DNA from: Rosa chinensis
Taxonomy: Eukaryota; Streptophyta; Magnoliopsida; Rosales; Rosaceae
Assembly: GCF_002994745.2 (NCBI RefSeq)
Contig: NC_037092.1
Location: 23,709,001-23,773,000 of the forward strand
DNA: 64,000 nucleotides
Direction of reading: 5' to 3'
Part shown: positions 34,091-46,168 of the stretch, in pieces
Layout of the letters: each line of letters starts with the position of its first letter
How positions within the stretch are numbered: the first letter of the stretch is position 1
Position numbers and translations under genes: made by a program
The notes under the pieces: model-generated
Database searches by the model: none
Seen by the model: the letters and a program-made list of their open reading frames with translations, nothing else
What the model was told of the DNA's origin: nothing

Positions 34091-35990
34091 GTCCCCCAGA
34101 TATTTCAAAATACAGAAACCGCTAACTGAAAAAGGAAATTAAAGAGTGCAAAAGGAAAATGAAAATCTATTGCTTCTGAACTGGTGTCTTTTGGACTATG
34201 AACCAGCCATATGATAAATAATTGTGATCCACAGAAATTTGGTGAAAATTAAATTTTCTATGAACTAAAATTTCTTAATATGAATCAGAGAACTACCATC
34301 CACATTGAACTCTCAAAATCAAGCATTTTCCGTATGTGGGCATGAATAGGTCATGCGTCCCTACCTGGATATTCATGAGTGCTCTAGAATACTTGCCCAA
34401 GTTTCATAGGAAGCGGCCTCACTTCCACACTCATATAGGTAAGTTCATCAAGTGTGTACTGGAATCAAACACACCACCTATGTGTAAGGGTTATGGTACT
34501 TATTAAAAACAAAGTTCATCCTTATACGTTCCAGTTAAAGCACTATCTATGCATCATAGGGATGGACTCCAAATTTTATTTTGATAGTGCATCATTGATC
34601 AACAAGTGACATGTTGTTACCCATATGAACCTACTTTTTGGGATCACCATTCACATAGGTTGGGTTTCCATCACTCTTGACCTTTGTTATAGGCATAATC
34701 TCATCCCCCTCGATGTATTAACCACTAGATTCGGCCTTTAGCCTAGTGGTTTTGTCAGAGTACGTATTGGCCAAAATCAACTCTGACCTACACAGCTTAT
34801 TGAATAATCTCAACAATAAGTAATCTTCATTAGATTTTTAGTTATCCAATCTCATTTAAATATAAGAGCCTATTTTTTTCTTGTTTTCCCTTGACCCCCA
34901 CATTTTTGAGTTTGTCTGAATTAGCCTCAGACTCATTAAGCAAGATAATATCAAGCCACATATATTTAGGCAACGAGTCTTCGCAGGTCAAGGATTTTGG
35001 AATTTAATAGACAACATTATTTATCCGATTTCGTGACTTCGGATACTTTAGTCACCCCACATTTGTAGCCATCAAATGTCTCTCAATTCTTGATCAAAAT
35101 TAAATTTGATCATGGAGGTATATTGAATGTCCATTTTCTCAAAATATAAACCGAAGGCAGCAATCAATGAGATGGTTTTTCATGGCATCAGCGTAAGAGA
35201 CAATATCAAAGTGTCAAGAAATGAGGAGTGCATATATTTATTTGTTTTGAGGCAACATTAACCAAAAGGCAACGGAGTATTCGACAGGCAACCCAAAACC
35301 TTTAAAGTAATATACTAGGCAACCATGTTTAGATCAGACTTGTTGTCTCTGCATTATATCCGGAAGCACTGATAATATATATTCAGACAACTGTTTTCTT
35401 GGTAACCAAATTCTCAAGGCAACTATTTTCATTACCATTTAAATATCGAGGCAACCCTTATAACTTGTAACCAAATTTTGAGGCAACATTTTTTTTTTCC
35501 GGAGGCATCAACCATAGAGACATTGATATTTTGAAGCAACAAATCACCAAAGGCAACCGTTAATGTAAAATTGACAAAATAATTTCTCAGTGATTGACGA
35601 TAACATTTTTTTTTTTGGCAACTGAGACATCATCTAAATGAATGGGAATATTGAGAGGCAACAACTTTATTATTTCCGAAGAAACAATAATCCGAAGGCA
35701 ACATTTCAAGAAATCTTTCTTCTTCTTTTTTTCTTTTTCAAAGCATAACAAATAAAATCAATTTTAATGCAAATAAAACTCAAATTAATGGTAGCACATA
35801 ATGTATATCTTAACTCTCAAGTCAAGAAATAAGTAGGTGGATGCAATTTTGTGGCAATTCAAAGTAAAAGAAACTGAAAAATCCAATCAAAAGCTCAAGA
35901 CACTGTTATACGAGAGAGCTGAAGTGGAGTTTAATGAAATATCAGACTCCTAACACGAACCTTTACTAGATGTGAGAAACTCCCCATTCT
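34091..35990 (-). mobile_element. Internal region of a decayed LTR element, with GGCAAC repeats
   Basis: This is the DNA between the 3' LTR polypurine tract and the receptor-kinase relic. No retrotransposon ORF is readable. The hexamer GGCAAC recurs about a dozen times between 34971 and 35700, often as AAGGCAAC or GAGGCAAC. A hairpin, AACCACTAG...CTAGTGGTT, lies near 34727-34759. This may be a non-autonomous element or the remains of a 3' untranslated region. Confidence 0.45.
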
Positions 35991-38900
35991 CTACAAATAA
36001 TTACTAGAAGAAGCTCATAAGAGTGCAAAACTTACCAAATGGGTCTACAAAAATGCCGGATATAAGAGGACCATAGAGTCCTCCGGTAGGGATAACCTGT
36101 GTTCCTTTCCCGTTCCAAAAGAAACAAATCTCCAAGGTATGATTTGTTACAGAAGCGGTATAGACGTATAGTTTCTTATGACTAATTTACCATTCCCACC
36201 TGCTACATCCGCAATATTAAAATCCTTCTGCACTCGTTTCCCCTGCAATATACTACTTTAATTACTTACCGTTTCATTCTCACAATGAAAATTATATTTC
36301 AGTCTTGATTTCAATATATTACGTCATTACTCGAAATTCATAAACGTAAAACTCATTTTTCAATTGGCCAAAACCTAATCATCATTTGTTGAATACTAGA
36401 ACCGTGGAAATGTATGTAATTAGCTACCTGAATGTAGACATCAAATATACGCCTTCCCAAGCTATGATATGTTTTGCCATTTGTAAACATTATCTCTGCA
36501 AAATGGAGCTTCACTGTGTAGTTTCCATTCATCAGGCAAAACCCAACATAAGTTAGAGAGATGGGTGAAACGCGTGCAGTCGTGTACAGTTGAGGATCGC
36601 TCATAGAGAGTGTAGATTTATTAGACACAATAAAGGTGTCTTGAGGACGGTCATCATCAGGGTAGTAACCAGTGCTGCTAAACCCCCAATTGCTTCCGCC
36701 TTGGTAAAATGATGAAGGACCACCTGGATTGTCATCTGCTTCATATGTTGGACTCGGTGATATTTTCAGTAACAGTTAATTTTTTTTCCACCACAATTTA
36801 TATGGAGAGAGTACGACTCTGGAATGAAAGCAAAAAAAGATTTGTAACCATTAAAGAGAACAACTAAAAGGAGTACACCCCAAAACAAAAGAGTAAAATT
36901 CATTATAGCTCCCTAACATTTTTTTTTTTTTTTTAACAAAAGCATTTAGCCTAAATTTTTGTTACCGTAAGTCCCTTTTAATTGAACTTCGTGGCAGTTA
37001 CACAATTAAGCTTCTTTCGAACTAAATTAGTGACAATTACATGCTGAATAACAGATAGAACACCAGCGTACCCCTCACCCTAGATCCTAAATCTCCAATC
37101 TAATACGTTTACTCTACCACAATATAATATTGAATAACCCGTAATAAGACCCAAACAGCTCAAAAAAACTCAAAAACCTTAACATAACAAAATAAAAATG
37201 CATGAATTGCATCATTGAGTCACGTGCTTCAGACACAAAAAAGAAAAGAAAAGAAAAGGGAGTTGGCCTCCGTGAAGGAAAGAAAAGGCAAGCACAATTT
37301 TTCCTTTCATAGAATGGTTCAGATGAGCTAATGAGTGACTACAAGTCAAGGTTGATGAAATTACTAATTTATCATTCTTTTTCCTTTATAGGAATGTACC
37401 TCTAAAGTTTTAGGATCTTACAAAAATGACTCATTAAAATTTAGAAACATATAACTAACCGAAATAGTTACTATCCTTTTATTTTCAATAGTTGCGAACA
37501 TGATAATGGTTTTTGTTTTTTCTTTCCTGAAAAAAAAATTTCATAATAATTTCAATTTATTTTGTGTCATTCAAACCTTTGAGAGATACCATCTTTCAAA
37601 TATTTCGTAAGGCTAAAAAATTATGTGCTTTTAAATTGTACTTTCATCTAGCATGTTGATGGTATAATTGCAAATCAAGCTCCAAAGTTCTACTTCACAC
37701 CATAATGGATGTACTATGCTTCATGTAGTAGATAACGTAGTTTTCCTTATTCATTAACTAAATTTTAAAATTTGTAACCATGTTATTTCCTTTCAGCGAT
37801 TCGGGTACTGGTCCATTCAGCAAGTTTCCGATAAAGAATCTAAACATATTAAATCAAAAACAAATAAGTGAAAAATGCAGTGTTCATTAAATAAAATTGG
37901 CTTATGTCTGATCAGTTCTAAGTGCCTTGGCACATACTTTTATCAGAAATATCACATACAAGAGATTATTTATATTTCTAGCCAAATGTCCAAGGGATAT
38001 ATATTCACAGAATAAATCACTACAAATTGTACATAAACTAACAAAGGTCTGCAATAATTTTAAACTATTCCAGTGCTTTTGATTAAAATGAACAAATTCC
38101 AAAATGATCATAGAAAGATTAATAGGTTGGTAATTTAGCCTGGGCTTCTACAATAAAGTGGCCTGGCCAGGCCTGGTTTGTAAAGTTTCTTTGAGATCGA
38201 TTCCACAGTTACCTTAAGAAATTATTGTTTTTTGTTATGGCCATGTTCTAACAGTTTAGGAATACACAAGCTGTGAGTCATTAATCATTATAGTCCGCAA
38301 GAAAATTGATAATTTGAGCTTGTTGAACCACTGAAGAATATTTGTCTGAATGTTGGTGTAAGAGAGTCAAAATCTGTTATTTGAATTGCTTACATGTAAT
38401 CCGAATTATCTTTATAAACAAACGGGCTAGGAGTTTTCCCAGGAAGCTTGTTAAAGCTGAGGTCTCTGCAAACAAAACAATATCAAAAGCATGTCACAGT
38501 AGGATCAAAATCCCAGAAATGATTAAGAATCATATATAATGTACTAATTGGCCATTGTAAAGAATAATTTGAAGCATCTGACCTGAAATTGTTGCAGTAA
38601 AAGTACAGAGTACAGACTATATAAAGCAGTTCTATATTTGTTAATGAGATATGAATTTAGCACTTCATTAATTGATAATTGATATGCGTTATGGAATGAG
38701 ATACACAACAAACATGTGCATAATAGTAGGATCATATGTTGTTTAGAACTGATCATCAGTCAGAAATTAAGTAAAAAAGTACAAAATTGGCATACCAACA
38801 CTCGGTGGATAAGGATGGAACACAAGTATACTAAAGTTGCCGACCGATTGAAGGAAAATGGTAGCAGTGAAGGTAATTAAAACATAAAGTACAAGATACC

Positions 38901-39469
38901 TGATCAAAATGTTCTTAACTTGTACATTTAGGGTGTTCAGAGGAACTGAAGGTGGCATTTTGAAGTAGGTTTTGCTTTAGCTCTTCCTCTCCCTTTTTCC
39001 CTCTTACATTTCTAAATCTTGCAACAGTTTCAATTGTTTTCTTATGATCTCATCTAATTGAATCCTCCGATCGATGATAAAATATGGACAGAGTAAGGCA
39101 AGTGTCCAATAAAATCCTGAGTCTGCTAAAATATAAGCTCAGTGTAAGCCTGAAGGCGCATGATTACATTGATTAAAGATTAAAAAACGGACATGTGACT
39201 TGATCACTACATAAAACACTCTCAATTTAATTCACTGGAAGAGACTCATAGTTCTCTATGTTTCTACCACCTAGACTACATACTTTGTATAATTGGACTT
39301 CAGTAGTAGTTATCAAAACAATACTTACGGGACATAGTTCTCTAACATTTTCTATAAGTCATGCAATTATGCCAAAATGATTTTTTAATATAATAACATC
39401 AAGAAAGAAAATGATTTATCTGAACAGAGGAGACACAAGACGAAAAACATTTATACTAACAATTTGTCC

Positions 39470-39945
39470 TGTAAGATCAAATATGGACATAACACATATC
39501 ATCATAAAGTAATTGATGATTAGCTTAATATCAATCCTAGTTTAACATGGATACAAACAGTAAATCAATACTAGTGACTTAATGAATAGTGTATCAATTC
39601 ATTAAGGATAGTAATCTATTGCTTAGTCTACAAGGAAGGCTACAAGTTGTGATACATTAAGAATCTAACTAGGAAACCTAAACCGATATGGATAGCTTTA
39701 ATGGGAAGCTTCTTGAGGTTTAAGTCACCTATATATACAGATGAATTGGTCCCTGATTACTACCGACGTTTTGCATATTGTTCTGTCCATTGAGAAGCAA
39801 GTTGGTAAGTAACAGAAGGCTATATTCAGTGTTCGTGTTTGCAGTTGCATAAGATGGAATCCATGCCAGTAATTGCTGAAGGTAAGCCTTAATCCCTTTT
39901 ATGATTGTGTGCATATGTTGTGAGCATGTATATGGTTATTTTACA
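39470..39945 (+). repeat. 5' LTR of the young Copia
   Basis: 476 bp, TGTAAGATC...TATTTTACA. A TATA box (TATATATA) lies at 39730-39737, so transcription would start about 30 bp further on. It is identical by eye to 46169-46644. Confidence 0.95.
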
Positions 39946-39947
39946 AT

Positions 39948-39959
39948 TGGTATCAGAGC
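39948..39959 (+). promoter_or_regulatory. Primer-binding site, initiator Met-tRNA
   Basis: TGGTATCAGAGC two bases after the LTR is the standard plant Copia primer-binding site for minus-strand synthesis. Confidence 0.95.
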
Positions 39960-41244
39960 ATAGGCTCACAAGTATCAAAATCGTTTTAGGGTTTTGCAAA
40001 ACAAACACAAAAAAAAAAAAAAAAAAAAAAAAAGGGTTTTTGCTTTACGGACCAAGTCACTGATCAGGTAACTGACCATGTAACTGGTCATGTAACTGAT
40101 CAAGGTAAGTTACTTAAGTCAATTGCTGCATCTGGTTAAATATCAAGTTCACGCTTCCGCTGTGATTTTTAGCAGCAAATTGGGGAAAAAGCAAAAACAG
40201 GTTTTTCTGTGAAATTGATTTCGATTCATAGCATGATAATTGAATTTTGATTGTGCTCAAGAACACTAGTTGCATTCCCGGCGTGCGTTAGGTTAGAGTA
40301 GATGGTGACCGGATGAAATTTACAATTTCTTGATTGTTCTGTGGTTTCTTGGAATCGAAACAATTTTGATTGTGCTTGAATATGCATGATGAATTAATTG
40401 ATGATATGGTATTGTATCTGTGATTGTGTAAAAATTGCATGAAGAACAAAAATCTCCCAGATTTTGTTTACACATTATTAAAATTGACAGATACGAGAGC
40501 TTAATTTTCTTACAAGGATGAATCTGGGTAGAATATAAAGTTAAAAGCTCATGGGTTTTGTGGTTTTCTGTTGGCATAAGTGATTATGATGCACAAAGCA
40601 TTCTTCATTGATGTTGGCAGAAAACGATGATCAGGTAACTGACCAACTAGTCAGGTCACTGACCATGTAACTGGTCGGGTCACTGACCAAGTAACTGGTC
40701 AGGTCACTGACCATGTAACTGGTCAGGTCACTGACCATGTAACTGGCCAGGTCACTGACCATGTAACTGGCCAGGTCACTGACCATGTAACTGGCCAGGT
40801 CACTGACCAAGTAACTGGTCAGGTAACTAATCAAGTAACTGATCGAATAACAAAACTGAAATTGTGTTTTGTGTTTTAAAACTATGCCTCAGTTTTATCT
40901 TCCAAAGAAGTGGTCAAGTATGGTTTTAGAATACAAAACAGCAATATGCGTGCTTGATGAAAATAAATACGGATACTTAGAAATTTTTCTTCTGTCTAAA
41001 GATGTGGATAAATTTCTTTGGATAACTTGTTTTCATTGAACATGGTATATTGATAAAGAACTCCAGGATGTTATGCTTCTGCTCAAAAGTGTTGCTTAAC
41101 ATTATTTTTGGTTATGGACTGATATGAATGCAAGTATGGATTGTTTAGGTTTTCTGTATGTTCTTGTTTTGGTTGCTTAAAGCTAAATAAAACACAGAAA
41201 ACTTAAAGTTATTTTCTTTACAAATTGAGAACTCACACGAATTT
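39960..41244 (+). other. Leader of the young Copia, with a 12-bp repeat array
   Basis: Long untranslated leader. It holds an A-run at about 40008-40033, a short repeat patch at 40060-40110 and a main array at 40628-40850. The unit is 12 bp, GTCACTGACCAT or GTAACTGGTCAG and variants, often with GGTCAcTGACC near-palindromes. The plus strand is not open through the array. Confidence 0.85.
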
Positions 41245-44200
41245 TTGTTTTGCTCCTTAGGTAACTCTTACATGAACTTGAACAGTGTCTTGATGCTAAC
41301 TGGAACCAACTATAGAGCTTGGCTAGATTCTGTAGAAAACTATATGGGAATGCATGAGAATATAGACTATTGCTTTACTGAGGATAAGCCTATAGAGTTG
41401 AATGAAAAGAGCACCAAGAAAGAAACTGACCTTTACAAGAAGTGGCATAGATCCAATAGAATGGCTAAGAATCTCATTCGTACCTCTATGTCCAAGACTG
41501 TCAGGGGAAGTATAGAAGAACCTGAGCTAGCATCAGATTTTCTGGAACTCATAGGTGCTAAGTTTAAAGAAAGTGAAAAGGCAGAAGCAGCTAGACTAAC
41601 CAAGGAGTTTCATGATTTGAAGTACATGGGTTCAGGGGGAGTTAGAGAACATATTATGAAGATGATCAATATAAATGGCAGACTCAGGGAGCTCTTGATG
41701 GGCGTTAGGGATGAGCAGGTAGTGCATTATGCACTTCATTCCTTGCCTAACAGTTTTAGTCATCTTAGGACCAGTTACAACTCTCAAAAGGGAAACTGGA
41801 CTTTAGATGAACTTATATCCATCTGTGTTGATGAGGAAGCTAGGATCAAGGAAGAAAAAGAACCTGCTACAGCCATAAATCTCATAGAGAAGCCTAAGAA
41901 GAAAAAGCCCCAGAATAAGCTCAAGCCTACCAAAGCCATAACTAAGAGTTCAACAGCTGCAGTGGCCAAGGAAAACAGGCCATTTAGGTTCAAGTGCTAC
42001 TTTTGCAAAAGAGTAGGACACATGAAAAAGGACTGCACTGGCTATAAAAATTGGTTAGCCAAAAAGGGTAAGATTTTTTCTAATACAGTTTTTTCTTTAG
42101 AAATTAATCTTATAAATATTGAACCACAGTCTTGGTGGATAGATTCAGGCTCACCTATTCATATTACTAATTCTTTGCAGGGATTCATAAGGAGCAGAAT
42201 CCCAAAAAGTGATGAAGTGAACCTGTGTGTAGGCAATGGCATGAGAGTGGCAGTCAAGGCTATTGGAACCTTAAAGCTCGATCTAGGATTAGGAAAATTG
42301 TTAGTTTTGGATAATGTTTTTTATGTACCTTCCATGAGAAGGAATTTGGTTTCAGTTTCTCTTTTAGTAAAATCTGGTTGTAGACTTGTTATTGATAGTA
42401 ATGGAATTCTTATTTCTAAAAATTCTGTTCAAATTGGTTCTGGTGTTATCTCGAATGATTATTTACAGTTAAGTTGTTCAATGGCTCAACAAGAAATTTT
42501 ACTTGTTGAAGATAACACAAACAGTACTAGCACTTTAACAGGTGTTAAAAGAACCAAACTAAATGAAAAGTCTGCATTTTTATGGCATAGAAGACTCGGC
42601 CATGTTTCAAAAGAGAGACTGAAAATTTTGGTGAAAAACAACATCCTAAATGAACTTGATTTTTCTGATCTAACAGACTGTGTTGAATGCTTTAAGGGAA
42701 AAATAACTAATACTAGAAAGAAGACTGCATATAGAAGCCAAAATTTATTAGAACTCATACACACTGATATATGTGGACCATTTAGGCATCAAACTATCTG
42801 TGGGAATGTGTATTTTATCATATTCATTGATGACTTTTCTAGATACAGTTATATTTATCTACTTTCAGAAAAGGCACAAGCATTGAAAGCCTTTCAAATC
42901 TTTAAGTCTGAGGTAGAAAATCAACTAGAAAAGAAAATCAAAACAGTAAGGTCAGATAGAGGGGGAGAGTTCTATGGAAAGTACACTGAATCCGGCCAAC
43001 AAAAGGGTCCATTTGCCTTGTTTTTGCAAGACAATGGAATTAAAGCTCAATACACAACACCCTATAATCCACAACAGAATGGTGTTGCAGAGAGAAAGAA
43101 TAGGACTCTTTTGAACATGGTTAGATGCATGATGTGTACAACTGGTTTGCCTAAATTTCTGTGGGGTGAGGCTTTAAAAACTGCAAATTATATTTGCAAC
43201 AGAACACCTAGCAAAGCCATAGAAAATACTGCTTTTGAGCTTTGGTGTGGCAGGAAACCTAGTCTTCATCACTGTCATGTTTGGGGATGTCATGCAGAAG
43301 CTAGGATTTATAATCCAAGCTTGAATAAACTTGACCCCAAAACTGTTAGTTGCTATTTTGTAGGTTATCCAGATAAATCTAAAGGCTATAAGTTATATTC
43401 TGCTCATCATTCACCTAGAATTTTTGAAACACATCAAGTAAAGTTTCTAAGTGAAAAAGTTCACAATACAAACCTTGAGGATTTAACCTCAGTTTTCGAG
43501 GAAATTGTGTCAGATGAGAATTTAAGTGTAGCATTGCCTTTAGAACAAGATGTAACTGATCATGTCACTGGTCACGTAACTGACTATGTCACTGACCAAG
43601 TAACTGTCCCTGGTCGAGTAACTGGTCAAGTGACTGACCATGTCACTGACCAAGTAACTGTCCCTGGTCGAGTAACTGACCAAGTCACTGACCATGTAAC
43701 TGTACCTGATCAAGTCACTGCCCATGTCACTGCCCATGTCACTGACCATGTAACTACCCAAGTAACTGTACCTGGTCAAGTCACTGCCCATGTCACTGAC
43801 CAAGTAACTGACCACGTAACTGGTCAAGTAACTGAACCTCAAAATCCTCCAGTAGCTCAACCTAGAAGATCACAGAGAGCAAGAAAACCAACTTATGGGG
43901 GGGAAGAGAGTGACTACATTGTTTATCTACAAGAAGCAGAAATTGAAATGGACTGTGCAGAGGACAATGATCCAACTACATTTAATCAGGCCATTGAAAG
44001 TAGTGAATCTCATCAATGGCAGCTAGCAATGGAAGCAGAAATTAATTCCATGAGTCAAAATGCAGTTTGGGAATTAGTTGAACCTGACCCCAACCAGAAG
44101 CCTATAGGTTGTAAATGGGTTTTCAAAACCAAAAGAGATGCAAATGGCAATGTAGAGAGACATAAAGCAAGATTAGTTGCCAAGGGTTTTACACAGAAGG

Positions 44201-45552
44201 AGGGCATTGACTTTACTGAGACTTTTTCTCCAGTTTCTACAAAAGACTCGTTTAGGATAATCATGGCTTTAGTGGCTCATTTTGATATGGAGCTGCACCA
44301 GATGGATGTTAAAACAGCTTTCTTGAATGGCGAACTAGATGAAGTGATTTATATGAGGCAGCCAGAAGGGTTTGTACAAGCTGGAAGTGAAAACTTAGTG
44401 TGTAAGTTAAGAAAATCAATTTATGGCCTAAAACAAGCTTCTAGACAGTGGTACAAGAAATTTGATTCTGTGATTTCTACTTTTGGATTTACAGAAAATC
44501 TTGTTGATGAGTGTGTTTATTTGAAGACTGTTGGGAACAATTTTATTTTTCTGGTACTCTATGTGGATGATATACTTTTGGCTAGCAGTAACATTAAATT
44601 GCTTAAAGATACTAAGAGTTTTCTGTCAATGAATTTTGACATGAAAGACTTAGGAGAAGCATCCTATGTACTAGGTATTGAGATTAAAAGAGATAGGGCA
44701 CAGAGACTACTTGGTTTGTCTCAACACAATTATATTACCAAAGTTTTAAAGAGGTTTGGTATGGAGAAGTGTGCAGCTGGAGAAGTTCCCATGTCCAAAG
44801 GAGATAAGTTAACCAAGAAGCAAAGTCCCAATAGTAATGTTGAAAAGGAAAATATGGAGTCAAAGCCTTATGCCAGACTTGTAGGAAGTCTCATGTATGC
44901 GCAAGTCTGCACTAGGCCAGACTTGTCTTTTGCAGTAGGGATTTTGTCAAGATTCCAATCTAATCCAGGCCATGAACATTGGGTAGCTGGGAAGAAAGTG
45001 TTGAGATACCTGCAGAGAACTAAAAGCCATATGCTAGTTTATAGGCAAGTGGAGGATCTGAAACTCATAGGATTCTCAGACTCGGATTTTGCAGGGAATT
45101 ATCCAGACTCCAAGAAGTCGACTTGTGGATATGTGTTCATGCTTGCAGGAGGTGCTATTGCTTGGAAAACCATGAAACAAACACTTGTTTCAACTTCTAC
45201 TATGCAAGCTGAATTTATTGCAGTATATGAAACTGTGTGTGAAGGACTTTGGATTAGGAATTTTCTCATGCAGACCAAAGTATTGAGTCACATTGTGGCT
45301 GGAACACTTGCGATTTATTGTGACAATGAGGCTGCAGTTTTCTTTAGCAAGAACAGTAAAAGGTCAAATAATTCCAAGCATATTGATCTAAAGTATTACA
45401 GTGTTAGAGAAAGAGTAAAGCATGGTGAAATAGCTGTTTTGAGTATTGACACAAATTCACAGCTAGCAGATCCTTTCACCAAGGCATTGTCAGTAGCAGC
45501 ATTCCAGAAACATACAGCAAGCATTGGAATTTTAGCTAATATAGATGCTTAG
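41245..45552 (+). CDS. Copia gag-pol polyprotein, intact, 1435 aa
   Basis: A single ORF with every Copia domain. Gag starts near MNLNSVLMLTGTNYRAWLDS. The zinc knuckle CYFCKRVGHMKKDC is at about 250-264. The aspartic protease DSGSPIHI is at about 300. The GAG-pre-integrase motif LWHRRLGHVS is at about 445. The integrase core has HTDICGPF, IDDFSR, SDRGGEF and NPQQNGVAERKN (about 505-625). A linker of 22 VT-x-x repeats (about 768-864) precedes the reverse transcriptase with LVAKGFTQ, MDVKTAFLNG and YVDD (about 940-1180, YVDD near 1105) and RNase H with SDSDFAG and STSTMQAEF (about 1275-1400). No stop or frameshift is seen. The start could also be the next Met, nine codons later, which fits gag homology better. 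Confidence 0.95.
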   Translation: MFCSLGNSYMNLNSVLMLTGTNYRAWLDSVENYMGMHENIDYCFTEDKPIELNEKSTKKETDLYKKWHRSNRMAKNLIRTSMSKTVRGSIEEPELASDFLELIGAKFKESEKAEAARLTKEFHDLKYMGSGGVREHIMKMININGRLRELLMGVRDEQVVHYALHSLPNSFSHLRTSYNSQKGNWTLDELISICVDEEARIKEEKEPATAINLIEKPKKKKPQNKLKPTKAITKSSTAAVAKENRPFRFKCYFCKRVGHMKKDCTGYKNWLAKKGKIFSNTVFSLEINLINIEPQSWWIDSGSPIHITNSLQGFIRSRIPKSDEVNLCVGNGMRVAVKAIGTLKLDLGLGKLLVLDNVFYVPSMRRNLVSVSLLVKSGCRLVIDSNGILISKNSVQIGSGVISNDYLQLSCSMAQQEILLVEDNTNSTSTLTGVKRTKLNEKSAFLWHRRLGHVSKERLKILVKNNILNELDFSDLTDCVECFKGKITNTRKKTAYRSQNLLELIHTDICGPFRHQTICGNVYFIIFIDDFSRYSYIYLLSEKAQALKAFQIFKSEVENQLEKKIKTVRSDRGGEFYGKYTESGQQKGPFALFLQDNGIKAQYTTPYNPQQNGVAERKNRTLLNMVRCMMCTTGLPKFLWGEALKTANYICNRTPSKAIENTAFELWCGRKPSLHHCHVWGCHAEARIYNPSLNKLDPKTVSCYFVGYPDKSKGYKLYSAHHSPRIFETHQVKFLSEKVHNTNLEDLTSVFEEIVSDENLSVALPLEQDVTDHVTGHVTDYVTDQVTVPGRVTGQVTDHVTDQVTVPGRVTDQVTDHVTVPDQVTAHVTAHVTDHVTTQVTVPGQVTAHVTDQVTDHVTGQVTEPQNPPVAQPRRSQRARKPTYGGEESDYIVYLQEAEIEMDCAEDNDPTTFNQAIESSESHQWQLAMEAEINSMSQNAVWELVEPDPNQKPIGCKWVFKTKRDANGNVERHKARLVAKGFTQKEGIDFTETFSPVSTKDSFRIIMALVAHFDMELHQMDVKTAFLNGELDEVIYMRQPEGFVQAGSENLVCKLRKSIYGLKQASRQWYKKFDSVISTFGFTENLVDECVYLKTVGNNFIFLVLYVDDILLASSNIKLLKDTKSFLSMNFDMKDLGEASYVLGIEIKRDRAQRLLGLSQHNYITKVLKRFGMEKCAAGEVPMSKGDKLTKKQSPNSNVEKENMESKPYARLVGSLMYAQVCTRPDLSFAVGILSRFQSNPGHEHWVAGKKVLRYLQRTKSHMLVYRQVEDLKLIGFSDSDFAGNYPDSKKSTCGYVFMLAGGAIAWKTMKQTLVSTSTMQAEFIAVYETVCEGLWIRNFLMQTKVLSHIVAGTLAIYCDNEAAVFFSKNSKRSNNSKHIDLKYYSVRERVKHGEIAVLSIDTNSQLADPFTKALSVAAFQKHTASIGILANIDA
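43548..43835 (+). repeat. Coding 12-bp repeat array in the Copia pol linker
   Basis: Twenty-two in-phase repeats encoding Val-Thr-x-x (x-x mostly Asp-His, Asp-Gln, Gly-Gln or Ala-His), with some 18-bp units adding Val-Pro. The nucleotide unit is the same as in the leader array at 40628-40850. Confidence 0.95.
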
Positions 45553-46168
45553 GTTCAGTAGAGAGTTAGTCCAGTTGGAGCATTTAAAATTCTAAGGTTT
45601 TTTGAGTTCTTGTGTTTTAGTTGTGATCTTTTATTTTGTTTATCACAACTTGTTTGTAATGACAGATTTTATTATTAATAAATTTTGAGGTATTTTCAGA
45701 TTTTGGTTATTACTGCAGTTTTTGTTGAATGTTCTGAAAATTATCGATTTTGTGTTTAAAGTTATACTTGCTATCAGATGGCTTAAATCATGTGAAGCAT
45801 GATGTTAAGGTTCAAGCAATATCTTTAAGCCATCAGTGTTCAGTAAATTTGCTTGAGTTTTTGGTTTTAGAAACATAAAGTAGGACCTAATATATGTTTA
45901 CTTGTTGATACACATTAACATATATTGTATCACTTCTGGTTTGACATATGTGGATTGCAGGAGCTTGTGTTTGTGGTTTTGAAACTCTGCATTTTTGTTA
46001 AAATGTATACTGTTTCTTGCTCTGCATAAGTAACTGTGATCTGACCATGTTGGAATGGATTTTCGATTTAAGTTTGTTATCTGGCGCGCACTTCAGTAAG
46101 TTAAGTAGGTTTTGATGTTCTCTGGTGCAAATCATCGAGCATGATATGTGTGAGTCCAAAGGGGAGAT
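45553..46168 (+). other. 3' untranslated region and polypurine tract of the young Copia
   Basis: 616 bp without an ORF. It ends in AAAGGGGAGAT (46158-46168), the plus-strand primer, directly before the LTR. Confidence 0.85.

Noticed and set aside
39729..39914. 61-codon minus-strand ORF, repeated exactly at 46428-46613
   Set aside because: It is the same LTR sequence read antisense twice, not a gene.
40060..40850. Short regular repeats that might be taken for a CRISPR array
   Set aside because: Units are 12 bp without unique spacers, lie inside a plant Copia leader, and recur as coding repeats in the same element.
43540..43860. Minus-strand ORF of VSD/YLV repeats, and a similar one at 40631-40834
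   Set aside because: Shadow translation of the 12-bp repeat arrays.
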